This document shows, one piece after another, positions 20,754-30,099 of a stretch of 64,000 nucleotides of DNA. Source of the stretch: Cryoendolithus antarcticus. Its lineage: Eukaryota; Ascomycota; Dothideomycetes; Cladosporiales; Cladosporiaceae. The stretch is taken from NCBI GenBank assembly GCA_002077065.1, contig NAJO01000002.1, positions 620,001-684,000 on the forward strand, read 5' to 3'. Position 1 is the stretch's first letter. Each line of letters begins with the position of its first letter. The notes beneath the pieces are model-generated. The model was given only the letters and a program-made list of their open reading frames with translations. It was not told the DNA's origin and did no database searches. Position numbers and translations under genes: made by a program.

Positions 20754-22289
20754 ATGGATGATGACTTTGAGGACCTGTCCAACACAAGTTCTCCACAAGA
20801 TGACGAGCACCAGATCTGGCAGTCTGACCATGGCTCACCACCGATGCCTTCAACAAGCATCGAGCACAAGACCATGGACTGTCCTGCCTTCGACGAAACT
20901 GCTACAGAGCATGAGCTCTTCAGCAGCAGCATGTGGTCGCCGGCTGGTAGCGAGTGCGCTGAGGTCTCGGCAATGGGAGCACTGCCTCTCGCAGATGCAT
21001 CTGAGCAGACTGATGACATGACCTTGCCCACCGGCGCTGATCGACAAAGGTAGCATGATGTGGAGGCAGTGGATTTGAACGCTACTGACACGACGCAGAC
21101 CGGATGTACTGACCAGAATTGAGACAATCTTCGAGGAAATGCTGGATGTGCTACTGAACGAGACCGGACAGATGGGCGTGACTCTGAAGTATCGACCCAG
21201 ATCATCTCCAAGAAGACGCTCCGAACCTTTCACCATCGCTGACGAGCCTCTGGAGGGAGAAAGGCGGCTCTGTTTCCCGGGAAGATCGGACACGGAGGCG
21301 TGGCGCTTCAGTGAGCACGCCACCTTGCGTCCGCTTCCCCGGTCTGGTTTGACCTAACGGTATTAGCTGTCGTTACACGCATTCTCGAGCTGGTGCATGA
21401 AGCACTGCGTAATGATACAGTCTTGTCAAAGCGGTAAGCAGGCTGATAGCATAGGCGACTTCTATACTAATGTTATAGTAGCGACATCTACTATCGCGAT
21501 CCCGCGCTGTTCAACAAGCAATCGACTGTCGATCGCTACGTGGACGACATCGCATATACCTTCGGCGTCCCTCGATCGTCTCTCAATGTTACTGCCGTGG
21601 CAAAAGGTCTCATCTTGGGTGCCGCGACTTTCATTCGTCGAGATGGATCGAGCTCATGTGCAGCTGGCGATGCTGAGGGCATACTGGTGCCAGCTATGCG
21701 TGACATCCTCTCCTCCAGCCTCTCTGACGTCGCTTGGATCCTGGTCATCGAGAAAGAAGCCACTTTCCGCTCTATCGCTGCATCCCCGTACTGGCAGCAG
21801 CACTCCGGCCACGGTATTCTGGTGACAGCAAGGGGCTACCCAGATTTTGCCACCCGCGCCTTGCTGCAGTTCCTCTCAACGGCGACGCCGCAAAACGGCT
21901 TTGGATCGCCACCAGTCTACGGGCTTGTAGACTTCGATCCTGATGGTCTTGCGATCTTCACGACCTACAAACATGGCTCCTCCAAAATCAGCAACGAGTA
22001 TGCCCGGCTGAAGCTGCCTGGTATGCAGTGGCTGGGCCTGCGCAGCAGCGCTTTGGCTAACGCCGACGACACTCATGCTAGCCAAGGTCTGCTCCCTTTG
22101 ACACCTCGCGATCGCAAGCGAGCAAGGCTGATGCTGAATTGGGGCGTAATGGCGGATGAGCACGAAATGCGTGCGGAGCTACAGAGGATGCTTATGCTTG
22201 GCTTCAAGGCTGAGCTGCAATTGCTCGATGCATTCACGGACGGCATGGGACAATTGCTTTCGAGTGTGTTGCCCACGTCGGTCTTCTGA
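20754..22289 (+). CDS. SPO11: Meiotic DNA double-strand-break transesterase Spo11/Rec12
   Basis: Four exons: 20754-21049, 21099-21310, 21367-21433 and 21479-22289 (461 residues). Introns are 45-56 nt; the first three have ACTGAC, CTAAC and ACTAAT branch-like sequences. The topoisomerase VI A-type core is clear. LTRIETIFEEMLDVLL is followed by the catalytic motif RSDIYYRDPALFNK (second Tyr of YY, about residue 197, the expected nucleophile). RYVDDIAYTFGVPRSSLNV comes next, then the Toprim glutamate in LVIEKEATFRS, YPDFATRALL, and the metal-binding VDFDPDGL. From family knowledge it makes the programmed meiotic breaks. The third acceptor is a tandem TAGTAG: using 21478 gives KRSDIYY, using 21481 gives the family-standard KRDIYY. 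The N-terminal 100 residues are acidic and poorly conserved. All catalytic residues are present, so meiosis competence is suggested. Confidence 0.93.
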
Positions 22290-22464
22290 AAATGGGACCC
22301 TTTGCTTCTCCATGAGCAATACCGTACGTACGTCCATTTCGAGTCGATGAAGGCAGCACATGGCCGTGTGTGCTCGGTCAAAGTTGATGATAACCTCGCG
22401 TCGTGACCTCGACCACTTATAGTGCGCAATTCTTCAATACTTCGTCTCGAGATTCCATTCAGCT

Positions 22465-23459
22465 CTACAACGTACTCAAATCCGCCGTCGGCACGCTATC
22501 CGCGCTCCTGAACTCGCCGCTCAGACTCAACCCCGGTCCGTGGGTAGAGCTCAGTACGACTTCATGTATCTCCTTCGCCGTCCGGTCACTCAACCCAGCC
22601 ATATCCTTCTTCAACGCCTCCACAAATGCCCTGATATTCCTCTGCATTTCCTCCGGTGTGAAGCCAAGCTGCCCAATAGCCATTCGAATGACGCCAGCCC
22701 GTTCCCTGTACTCCGATGCACCTACCATGTCCTTTACGCTCGTAGACACGTCCTTGACTACTGTATTCGTCTTCGCTGAAGGCATCAGCCCTCTCGGACC
22801 GAGTATCCTCGCCACGCCTGATTTCGAGAGCTTGGCTAGGGAGTCGGTGTGGCATATACACCGCTCGAAGTCGATCTTGCCTTCTCTGATCATGTCGAAG
22901 ACGTGCTCTTCGCCTACTAGCGAGGCACCTGCGGCTTTCGCAGCCTTCCCTGCTGAAGAGTCCGGCGGCGCAATCACACATATCCGCAGATCAGTCTTCA
23001 CAGGATGAGGCAGTCGCATGCGGTTCCGCACCACGGCGCCGTTTTTGGGTGTTTTGAGCTTTATGTGGAGTTCGTATTTGGAGACTGTGGGAGACACGCC
23101 TACTTCGGCTGCGCGGAGATATCTGGCCATAAATTAGTAAATGCTGGAACAATGAGCTATGGGGCTGTAGTGTACCGCATGGCATCCACGAGCGAGAATT
23201 GTATTGCATTCTTCAGGTCTGGTGTAGAGTATGTGGTTCGCCCTTTCCGCTTTCTGCTTGACGTAGGCAGATCTTTCCGCTTGTACTTTGCGGCGTTTGC
23301 GGACTGTACTGCAGCGACAGGCGTGGAGGCGTGGAGTGCTTGGGAGGGGGTCGTGGAGAATGGCCGTGTGAAGGGTGTCGGCACAACGCGAGAGGACTTC
23401 AAGAGGGTCGACGAGGAGGTGCGCGACAGGCAGGCGGGACAGAAGCGTGCGGTAGCCAT
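22465..23459 (-). CDS. MRPL1: Mitochondrial large-subunit ribosomal protein uL1m
   Basis: Two exons, 23459-23176 and 23122-22465, with a 53-nt intron (GTACAC to GGCCAG, TTTACTAAT branch) give 313 residues. The N-terminus (MATARFCPACLSRTSSSTLL, then RPFSTTPSQA) is a typical mitochondrial presequence. A basic KYKRKDLPTSSRKRKGR stretch follows. The splice joins DAMR to YLRAAEVG, a conserved uL1m junction. The L1 core includes FDMIREGKIDFERCICH and the signature VARILGPRGLMPSAKTNTVV. From family knowledge it forms the L1 stalk of the mitoribosome near the E-site tRNA. It is convergent with SPO11 (175 bases between ends) and divergent from COG2. Confidence 0.93.
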
Positions 23460-23663
23460 TGCAATATATCGATATGTAATTGTGGCATAAGGTGATGTTG
23501 AGGGAGGGTGTCTCAATGCAAGTTCGGGGGAGAGCGGCTATTCCCGCACTGGGAAAGCACTATGTGTTAAGGCATGTATATATTTTGCCCGCACGTTTCC
23601 GCACTCGCAACCAGGTCATGTGAAGATCCACGGAGGTGCCGCTGGGAGCACTCGTTCGCCAAG

Positions 23664-24551
23664 ATGAGCGCATTCCTCCTCGCCAGCCCGTCGCAGTCTG
23701 CGTCCTCAACTCCAGCCTATACGGACTCTCCAGCATATGGCTCCGACGACGACGACGACCAAGACACGCTCCCATATCCCACAGAGCTGCCTCGACGGGA
23801 CTTCTTAGCATCGGACTTTGACCCACAGACGTATCTCTCGTCTCTACGAAACCGGCACCAAACGCTTGAAGATCTGAGGTCAGATCTCCGTCAGCGAAGT
23901 CAATTGCTCAATCGAGAGTTGATGGACCTGGTCAATGGCAATTACGAGGAGTTTTTGTCTTTGGGAGGTGATCTCCGGGATGGCGGCGAGAAGGTTGAGG
24001 GCGTTAGGGTCGGGTTGCTGGCTTTTCAGAGGGAGGTTGAGGGGATCAGACGTGCTGTGATAGAGCGGGCGTCTGAGACCAAGACGGCTTTGGATGCCAG
24101 AAATGGCGTCAGGAAGGAAGTGGTGCTGGGCAGGAAACTACTGGATCTTGCTGACAGGGTGGAAGAGCTCGAGGGGAGGCTTGGAACCGCTGATGGGGAA
24201 GCAGTCGATGACGAAAGTGACGAATGCGACCTTGACGACGGCGCGAATGACTCAAACCAGGCTGGTAGTAGTAATGGGACGCTATCAGGCAGCATTCGAA
24301 GACTCGACCGCCAATGCGTGAGCTACATGCTTATCACTCGGCACGCCGAAGCCATTGGCAGTTCTCATCCTTTCGTGGCCACACTACAGCCTCGTATTGA
24401 TGGGCTGCAGAAGACAATCGTACTGGACCTTTCCTCAGCGCTGCGTCATGCTATCTCGGCTGGGGATAGCGCGTCCATCCTTTCTCTCACGCAGCTGTTC
24501 GCTGATCTCGGTGGCGAGAAGGACGCAATTCGGGTACTCAGACATGGCTGA
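23664..24551 (+). CDS. COG2: Conserved oligomeric Golgi complex subunit 2
   Basis: 295 residues in one exon from ATG 23664. An acidic N-terminus (GSDDDDDQDT) is followed by the COG2 signature: LPRRDFLASDFDPQTYLSSL, then a coiled coil (LEDLRSDLRQRSQLLNRELM with a VNGNYEEFLSLG continuation) and more helix through GRKLLDLADRVEELEGRL. The C-terminal half is helical and Asp/Ser-rich (DDESDECDLDD). From family knowledge Cog2 is a lobe A subunit of the COG tether for retrograde Golgi traffic; fungal forms consist mostly of this N-terminal domain, and 295 residues fits that. The intergenic space to MRPL1 is 204 bases, probably a shared divergent promoter. Confidence 0.88.
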   Translation: MSAFLLASPSQSASSTPAYTDSPAYGSDDDDDQDTLPYPTELPRRDFLASDFDPQTYLSSLRNRHQTLEDLRSDLRQRSQLLNRELMDLVNGNYEEFLSLGGDLRDGGEKVEGVRVGLLAFQREVEGIRRAVIERASETKTALDARNGVRKEVVLGRKLLDLADRVEELEGRLGTADGEAVDDESDECDLDDGANDSNQAGSSNGTLSGSIRRLDRQCVSYMLITRHAEAIGSSHPFVATLQPRIDGLQKTIVLDLSSALRHAISAGDSASILSLTQLFADLGGEKDAIRVLRHG

Positions 24552-25890
24552 TTCTCAGTCGCCGAGCAACGTCTTGTGGACGCCATTATCGATCAATCTC
24601 GAAGGCAATTAATCAGGGGCCCGCTTGAATAGCAGACTTGATATGAAGTGCTCGAAAAAGCCGAATTTCCAGCGCAGCCAGCTTGTCTCGTGACTTCCCT
24701 AGAGTAGCGACAATGCTGGACAATGGCACTCTTGAGAATACACCAGTGCGTCGGATCTGGCTTATAGCCCGGGACAAATCTCAGCATGGCGATCGCTGTC
24801 TGGCTTGCTCCTCTGTCTCGACAGGTGAAACGACCTCAATTTGTTTTGTTTGCGGACTTCTATCACAGACGCAATGGAACCAGACACTAGCATATGCTGT
24901 CCAAACGAAGTTTACCACAGTGACGAGAGTGGTCATATAGCTCCAAGTGTGTCGTGCATAGTCGCCTGCAATCGCGGATCCCGACAGCATGCTATTTGAC
25001 ATCAACATGGGCAATGCACAGTCTTGCAATGCTCTTGCGAACTTTGCCGTGCGGGTGCGTGCTTCGAATGCACCTGCAGAATTCGATCGCACGATTGCTG
25101 TATCAAGACAGCAATCCCTGCCGCGGAATGGAGCTTGCAGACAAGGTCAACACTATGGAGGGGTTCCGCCAATCGCCAGATCCTGCCAGCTCATATGATC
25201 GGCGAGATTACGGCGGGACATAAGCTTTGTCGAAACGCGGGGAACACGTGCTTGTCTCCAGATGACTAGATTTATTACCGCCAATGAGAGTGCACGTTCG
25301 CAGCCTCATGGTCTAGACCACCAGCTACACTTCGAGTCAAACGCGCAATTGTGCATAACTTACGTACATACCTTGCCGTTCACAGGTACAGCGAGCCGCG
25401 AGATGCAGCAACGTCCGGGCGACTCGAGCGTTGCTCCTTTCGCGCGAAAGGCCGAAGCGTAAATCCGGTGGGAGGGCTAGACGACGGCTTGGTCTCGCTT
25501 CACTACTGACAGCTTTCCGGTTGTAGCTACTTGTAAGGTCTGCGGCAGCGTAGCTTCACGGCGTGGCTCGCTAACACAATACGCGGGATTGCTTCAGGGA
25601 GGCCAGACTTCGGCTAGACTTCACTGGTACTACTCCCATACCTGGTAGTCTATTGGGCTAGATGCTGCTTTCTAAGGTTCGCAAGTATGGCTGGCGGGAA
25701 TGTCTTGCGGAGATGTCTTGCGGAGATGTCTTCCGGAAATGGCCTCGACCGCACGGGCTAGGGGTAGCATAAGAGTATGAGTACCCACGACGCACTCAGC
25801 TTCATCAATCACTTCTGCCCTTCTCACTGAGCACTTGTCTTCATCTCGATTATCACGACTCCGAGTATCCTTGATCAGAAACAACCAAAG
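24552..25890. other. 1.3 kb gene-poor stretch
   Basis: Several short open frames on both strands lack ATG starts or recognisable features. The right end must contain the promoter of the acetate transporter at 25891. It also holds a small tandem repeat, listed separately. No transposon ends or RNA gene seen. Confidence 0.4.
25701..25739. repeat. 13-base tandem repeat, two exact copies and one diverged
   Basis: Unit TGTCTTGCGGAGA at 25701-25713 and 25714-25726, then TGTCTTCCGGAAA at 25727-25739. It lies about 150 bases upstream of the acetate transporter start. It could be slippage or clustered binding sites; nothing more can be said. Confidence 0.6.
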
Positions 25891-26911
25891 ATGTCTCGCA
25901 ATCACGACGAAATCGAGACTCCACCTCACAAGCACCATGGCGTCGATGAGCTCGAAGATATTAACATCCTGAAGCCTACCCCCTCGCACTTCGAGAAGCT
26001 GTACCTCCAGCCTGAGCAAGCAGTAGCAGGTAATCTGCGTCTCACCTTCGGCAATCCTACCCCAATGTACGCTCTCGTAGGGACTTCCTTGGGCTAAGAT
26101 GATGTACTGACAGCGACTACAGCGCCCTGGGCGGCTTCCTTCTTGCCAATACTCCTGCGACTATTATGCTCATGGGCTGGCGAGGCGCTGGCGGTGGGAC
26201 TGGAAACGCCTCAGCGGGAATCGGATCATACTATTACTTCGCAGCGATTTTGCTATACTTCGGGTAAGAATCTGCTACTGAGCGTCCCGAAGATCCGCAT
26301 GCTGATGCAGCTCTACAGTGGCGCAGCTGAATGGGTGTTGGGCAACACGTTCCCCTCGGTTGTTTTCTTCACCTTCGGCGGCTTCGTAAGTTCTCGATCA
26401 AAGCAGCCTCTGCAACACGGACTGACATCGTACACAGTGGGGCACCTTCGGCGCGACTCTCACACCCTTCTACAATGCCATCAATGGCTACGGTGACGAA
26501 GTAGCAGACTTCTACAACTCCTTTGCCTTCTTCCTCGTCTTCATGGCAGTGCTGTGTCTCTTCTACACGATTGCGGCGCTTCGGACGAACATCTGTCTGG
26601 TCATCATTCTGGCCTGCTTCACGGTCACCTTCCCGTGCCTGTCTGCGTCGTACTTCTACGGTGCTGTTGGAATGGCCACTTTGAGCAAGTCGTGCAGAGT
26701 CGTGGGTGCGGCGTTCGCGTTTGCAGCGTCGATGGTGGCATGGTATCTCGTAAGTCCCCTGGCTTGTGAATTGGTGTGCCAAAACTAACACGCTTCACAG
26801 TGGTTCTCGATGATCCTTGAAGCCGTCGACTTCCCGATCTCGCTACCGGTCGGTGATCTGAGCAAGTATATCAAGGGCAAGAGTGAGAAGACCAAGCGTG
26901 ACATGGTGTAA
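25891..26911 (+). CDS. Acetate/ammonium-family transporter (GPR1/FUN34/Ato, acetate uptake transporter)
   Basis: Five exons: 25891-26066, 26123-26263, 26319-26385, 26438-26749 and 26801-26911 (268 residues). The four introns of 51-56 nt keep frame; several have ACTGAC or ACTAAC branch points. The N-terminus is hydrophilic with FEKLYLQPEQAVAGNLRLTF, then the family motif GNPTPIALGGFLLANTPATI (the NPAPLGL-type signature). EWVLGNTFPSVVFFTFGGFW follows, and about six membrane segments ending in a basic cytosolic tail (KGKSEKTKRDMV). From family knowledge these plasma-membrane proteins take up acetate and similar anions as hexamers. NPTPIALGGF rather than NPAPLGL puts it with the more divergent filamentous-fungal members, so acetate as substrate is inferred. 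Introns fall inside or between membrane segments. Confidence 0.9.
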
Positions 26912-27144
26912 AGCAAGACATCTAGCTCAAGCAGAAGATTGTGAGCTTCGCTGTACATATTAGGTACAACACCAATGAACCACTATCCGATTCAACACAG
27001 GTGTGTGTGACGATCAATTGACTGCAACACATGGTACACCTTGACGTGGATATGCGTTGCTGCAAATATCAAACTCGAGACAGACACTTGGCTTCTCGCA
27101 TTCAGAGCTTTGGACCATGTGCTTGCTAGCGCAGCCCCGTGGCT

Positions 27145-28599
27145 TCAGCGTGGAGATGCCAGGTCGTCCATGAGCTGTACATCGGACTCATCGAAAGAGT
27201 CACCATAAATCTCCTCATCGTCGGCATCAGTATGCTGCGGTGGTATATTTCCGAGGCCCTCCTCCTCCGCTACGGATAGCCAGCCTCTTTCATCTCTAAG
27301 AAGTCCTGCATCATCGTCGTAGAACTTTACTGTCTTGATGAAGTGCTCTAACAAGGTTCTCACAACATCTGGTGTGCCTCTAGCTACGAACTTGTTATCG
27401 TCGTCAAGCGTCGCCATTTCCGTCTCATCGTGGCTGAGATCGTAGAACTCGACGTACTCTAGCTCGAGGTTGTGAGCTATCCAGTGGAAGGCTCTGGGCC
27501 ATATGAGAACGTCGTTCTCTTCGGTGTCCACGAGTCGGGCATTCGAGATAGTGAGCCATCTCAGGCGACTTCTCAGTGAACTGAGTAGGCGAACAAGACC
27601 GGCATAGGGCATGCGACCAGTGCCTAACGTCAGACTGAAGATTGGAGCGTGTTCCAGACACTGGATCAATCGACTCCACTTCGCTGCACTGAGCAGCTCG
27701 TCAGGATCATATTCCGAGTCAGGTGTCATGAAATGTATCTCAAGAGTCTGTAAGCTACGGAGAGACGCCAGCCAATCTTGAAATGGTGTCCATTTACGTA
27801 GAGGGGACAAATTACTGGGGTGGATCGCAGTGCTCAGCTTTACAAGACTGGTCCACGGGAATTGACGTGCCGCTACCATAGGCTCAAAGGCCACAGGCTC
27901 GCAGGGAGATTCCTCGTTCAGTCCACGGATGTTCAAGTCCACCACCGGAAAGTCAGCTCTGACTATGGCAACAAGTATGCGTGACACTGCTCCATCATTG
28001 CTCCGATTACGAAACGAAGGACTATAGTCGGACATATTTCGCAACGTTCGCTTCGCCGTATATAGCCCATATGGGACGCCTGTCAGTGAGTTGCGATGCA
28101 TGTATCCAGCGGCCGCCAGTTTGGGGATGATACCAGCAGCTCTCAGTTCCATAAGTGCCGCTTCGAGGATTGTTGAGCACTCTTCCTCGATCTCATGGGC
28201 ACGTTTATCCCAGTCACGCCACAGGCAGTGTCCGTCCCGGGTAGAAGCGAAAACCCTGGGCTTGCACAGCGCACCCAACCCGTGACATCGACGTGCATGG
28301 TCCTGGAGACTAGATAGATGTGCAGCAGGGAAATGAATTGTGAGTCGTGACAAGCGACGACGATAGCGGTCGTCCCTCGAGATCTCGTACAGTACGCGCA
28401 GGCTGTGATCTGTGTAGAGGTGCCATCGAGACGTGAAGAACGAGTCGAGAAATGCATCGTCTGCGCACTCCCGTATACGACGGCACGTCAATCGTAGATG
28501 AAGCAAAGCATGTCGATCAACAGCCCCGGTCGAATACGCAATGGCTTCAAGTAATTCGGCCGGGAGAGCGGTGAGCAGATCCATTGCTGTGTGCACCAT
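27145..28599 (-). CDS. F-box-like/LRR-type protein, intact paralogue of the 15342 gene
   Basis: 484 residues in one exon from ATG 28599 (an in-frame ATG five codons on is an alternative). The N-terminus MDLLTALPAELLEAIAYSTG is F-box-like. LRLTCRRIRECADDAFLDSF and a WHLYTDHSLRVLYEISRDD block follow, then a leucine-rich region with QDWLASLRSLQTLEIHFMTP and LRSRLRWLTISNARLVD, and an acidic tail (DADDEEIYGDSFDESDVQ). It aligns along most of its length with the broken plus-strand gene at 15342-16751. I infer an SCF adaptor-type role from the F-box alone; the target is unknown. Such families are often expanded and lineage-specific in Dothideomycetes. It is oriented opposite to its paralogue, 10.4 kb away. 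Codon usage looks like that of its neighbours. Confidence 0.7.
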   Translation of the reverse strand: MVHTAMDLLTALPAELLEAIAYSTGAVDRHALLHLRLTCRRIRECADDAFLDSFFTSRWHLYTDHSLRVLYEISRDDRYRRRLSRLTIHFPAAHLSSLQDHARRCHGLGALCKPRVFASTRDGHCLWRDWDKRAHEIEEECSTILEAALMELRAAGIIPKLAAAGYMHRNSLTGVPYGLYTAKRTLRNMSDYSPSFRNRSNDGAVSRILVAIVRADFPVVDLNIRGLNEESPCEPVAFEPMVAARQFPWTSLVKLSTAIHPSNLSPLRKWTPFQDWLASLRSLQTLEIHFMTPDSEYDPDELLSAAKWSRLIQCLEHAPIFSLTLGTGRMPYAGLVRLLSSLRSRLRWLTISNARLVDTEENDVLIWPRAFHWIAHNLELEYVEFYDLSHDETEMATLDDDNKFVARGTPDVVRTLLEHFIKTVKFYDDDAGLLRDERGWLSVAEEEGLGNIPPQHTDADDEEIYGDSFDESDVQLMDDLASPR

Positions 28600-28874
28600 T
28601 CGCCGGTGCTCGTATGAGGGAACGGAACAGACTCGGGACGCGAAGCGACGGCTTTATCCTAGCATAGTCTTCTCATCCAGGTCGGATGCTGCAAATCCTA
28701 TGCTTGACGCGGATCATATCAAAGACAGGTCCCATCGATGTGGCTGTCCAGCGTTGTAACGATCATTGCAGCGTTGACCACCGCCCTTCACCGAGCATTG
28801 GTCCGAATTGAGAGCCTGACGCATCGTGATTCAATATCAATGATGGTTATAATCAGACGAAGGGAAGGTTCTAG

Positions 28875-28884
28875 GTACATGTAC
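28875..28884. promoter_or_regulatory. Palindrome GTACATGTAC upstream of the intact F-box-like gene
   Basis: Ten-base perfect palindrome 276 bases upstream of ATG 28599, identical to the core found upstream of the broken paralogue at 15218-15227. Its recurrence suggests a retained regulatory site, though chance cannot be excluded. Confidence 0.35.
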
Positions 28885-28946
28885 TCTTGTCTGCTATCCA
28901 CTGCTGCCAAGACGGATCTTCATCTGCCGAGGCCTGACGTCGGGTT

Positions 28947-28960
28947 CTACTGTACAGTAG
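28947..28960. promoter_or_regulatory. Perfect 14-base palindrome CTACTGTACAGTAG
   Basis: It lies in the divergent spacer between the F-box-like gene (28599) and the dephospho-CoA kinase gene (29053), 93 bases from the latter. It shares the TGTACA core with the palindromes above. Possible binding site for a dimeric factor; no factor can be named. Confidence 0.35.
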
Positions 28961-29052
28961 TAGGTACACAAGGACTCTGAACACTGCTCGCAGCTTAGTC
29001 TTCACCATACAACACTACTCAGTGCTTGTTGAGTCTTCATACTTAGAGCACA

Positions 29053-29874
29053 ATGCTTCTCCTCGGTCTCACTGGCAGCATTGCTACCGGCAAGTCGACC
29101 GTCTCTCAGATCCTCGCTGCCCCACCGTACAACCTGCCTGTTGTTGATGCCGACAAGGTTGCTCGTCAAGTTGTGGAGCCAGGTACTAGTGGTTACAGCA
29201 AAATTGTAGCTCACTTCGGTCCTTCGACTCCTGATCTCCTCCTGCCCGCTTCGCCCGAGAATGGTGGCGAGCTTGGACCCCATGGCAAGGGCAGACCACT
29301 CAATCGGCCAGCATTAGGCAGGAGGGTCTTCGGTCAGGGTAAGGACGAGGATCGCAAAGCGTTGAACAAGATCGTGCATCCTGCTGTTCGCTCAGAGATG
29401 TACAGGCAAATGGGTTCCGCGTATCTCAAAGGCGAATGGGCGGTGGTGCTAGACGTGCCATTGCTGTTCGAATCAGGCTGGGAGCCGCTCTGCGGAACGA
29501 TAATGGTTGTTGCGGTCAAAGACGCAGAGACGCAGCTAAAGCGTTTACGTGCACGAGATGCGCATCTGACAGAAGAAGATGCAAAGAATCGAGTCGCTGC
29601 ACAATGGGACGTGAGAGACAAGGCAGAGCGATGTCTACGCAGAGGGCCAAAGGCTGGGGTGGTGGTCTGGAATGACGGAGACCAAGATCACCTGAAGAGG
29701 GAGATTGATAGGGTGATGCAAGAGGTAAAAGCAGGCAGTCCAGTGTGGTGGTCATGGCTCTTGCTAGCATTCCCACCGCTGGCTGTTGCGAGTGGCGGCT
29801 ACAGCTATGCACGCAGCTGGTACATCAAGCGGCAGTGGGAGTCCGAGAAAGCGATGGAGAAGGCCAAGCTGTAG
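29053..29874 (+). CDS. CAB5: Dephospho-CoA kinase with C-terminal membrane anchor
   Basis: 273 residues, one exon. The P-loop GLTGSIATGKST is at residues 5-16. The CoaE signature follows: VVDADKVARQVVEPG, the NRPALGRRVF helix and HPAVRSEMYRQM, then VVLDVPLLFESGW and the lid region RLRARDAHLTEEDAKNRVAA. From family knowledge it phosphorylates dephospho-CoA to CoA, the last step of CoA synthesis. Beyond the bacterial-type domain there is a C-terminal extension with a hydrophobic span (WWSWLLLAFPPLAVASGGYS) and a basic amphipathic tail, seen in fungal homologues and suggesting membrane attachment. Residues 76-90 carry a small insertion (SPENGGELGPHGKGR) relative to CoaE. All catalytic motifs are intact. 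Confidence 0.93.
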   Translation: MLLLGLTGSIATGKSTVSQILAAPPYNLPVVDADKVARQVVEPGTSGYSKIVAHFGPSTPDLLLPASPENGGELGPHGKGRPLNRPALGRRVFGQGKDEDRKALNKIVHPAVRSEMYRQMGSAYLKGEWAVVLDVPLLFESGWEPLCGTIMVVAVKDAETQLKRLRARDAHLTEEDAKNRVAAQWDVRDKAERCLRRGPKAGVVVWNDGDQDHLKREIDRVMQEVKAGSPVWWSWLLLAFPPLAVASGGYSYARSWYIKRQWESEKAMEKAKL

Positions 29875-30099
29875 TCGGATGGCAGTGATGTTATTGAGCC
29901 ACTCGCGCGAAGGTCGGTCGTACCTTCCTAGATCTGCCTCAACTAGACCGTACACCTTACCGACGAGCTAAAGCTCCTTTCGACGTCATGCGCGACTTCG
30001 CTTCACTCACTGACTACAGCATGCGACACAGTCACTCCACTGGTGCCATCCACTTCTAGATCTCACGGCGCCGACGGCACTCAACTACGTTCCATCGCC

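Noticed and set aside
22586..22981. Long alternative frames inside the MRPL1 gene
   Set aside because: They are shadows of a well-supported ribosomal protein reading frame.
24781..25092. Minus-strand frame with a hydrophobic segment as a small membrane protein
   Set aside because: It lacks an upstream ATG in a sensible context and has no recognisable family features.
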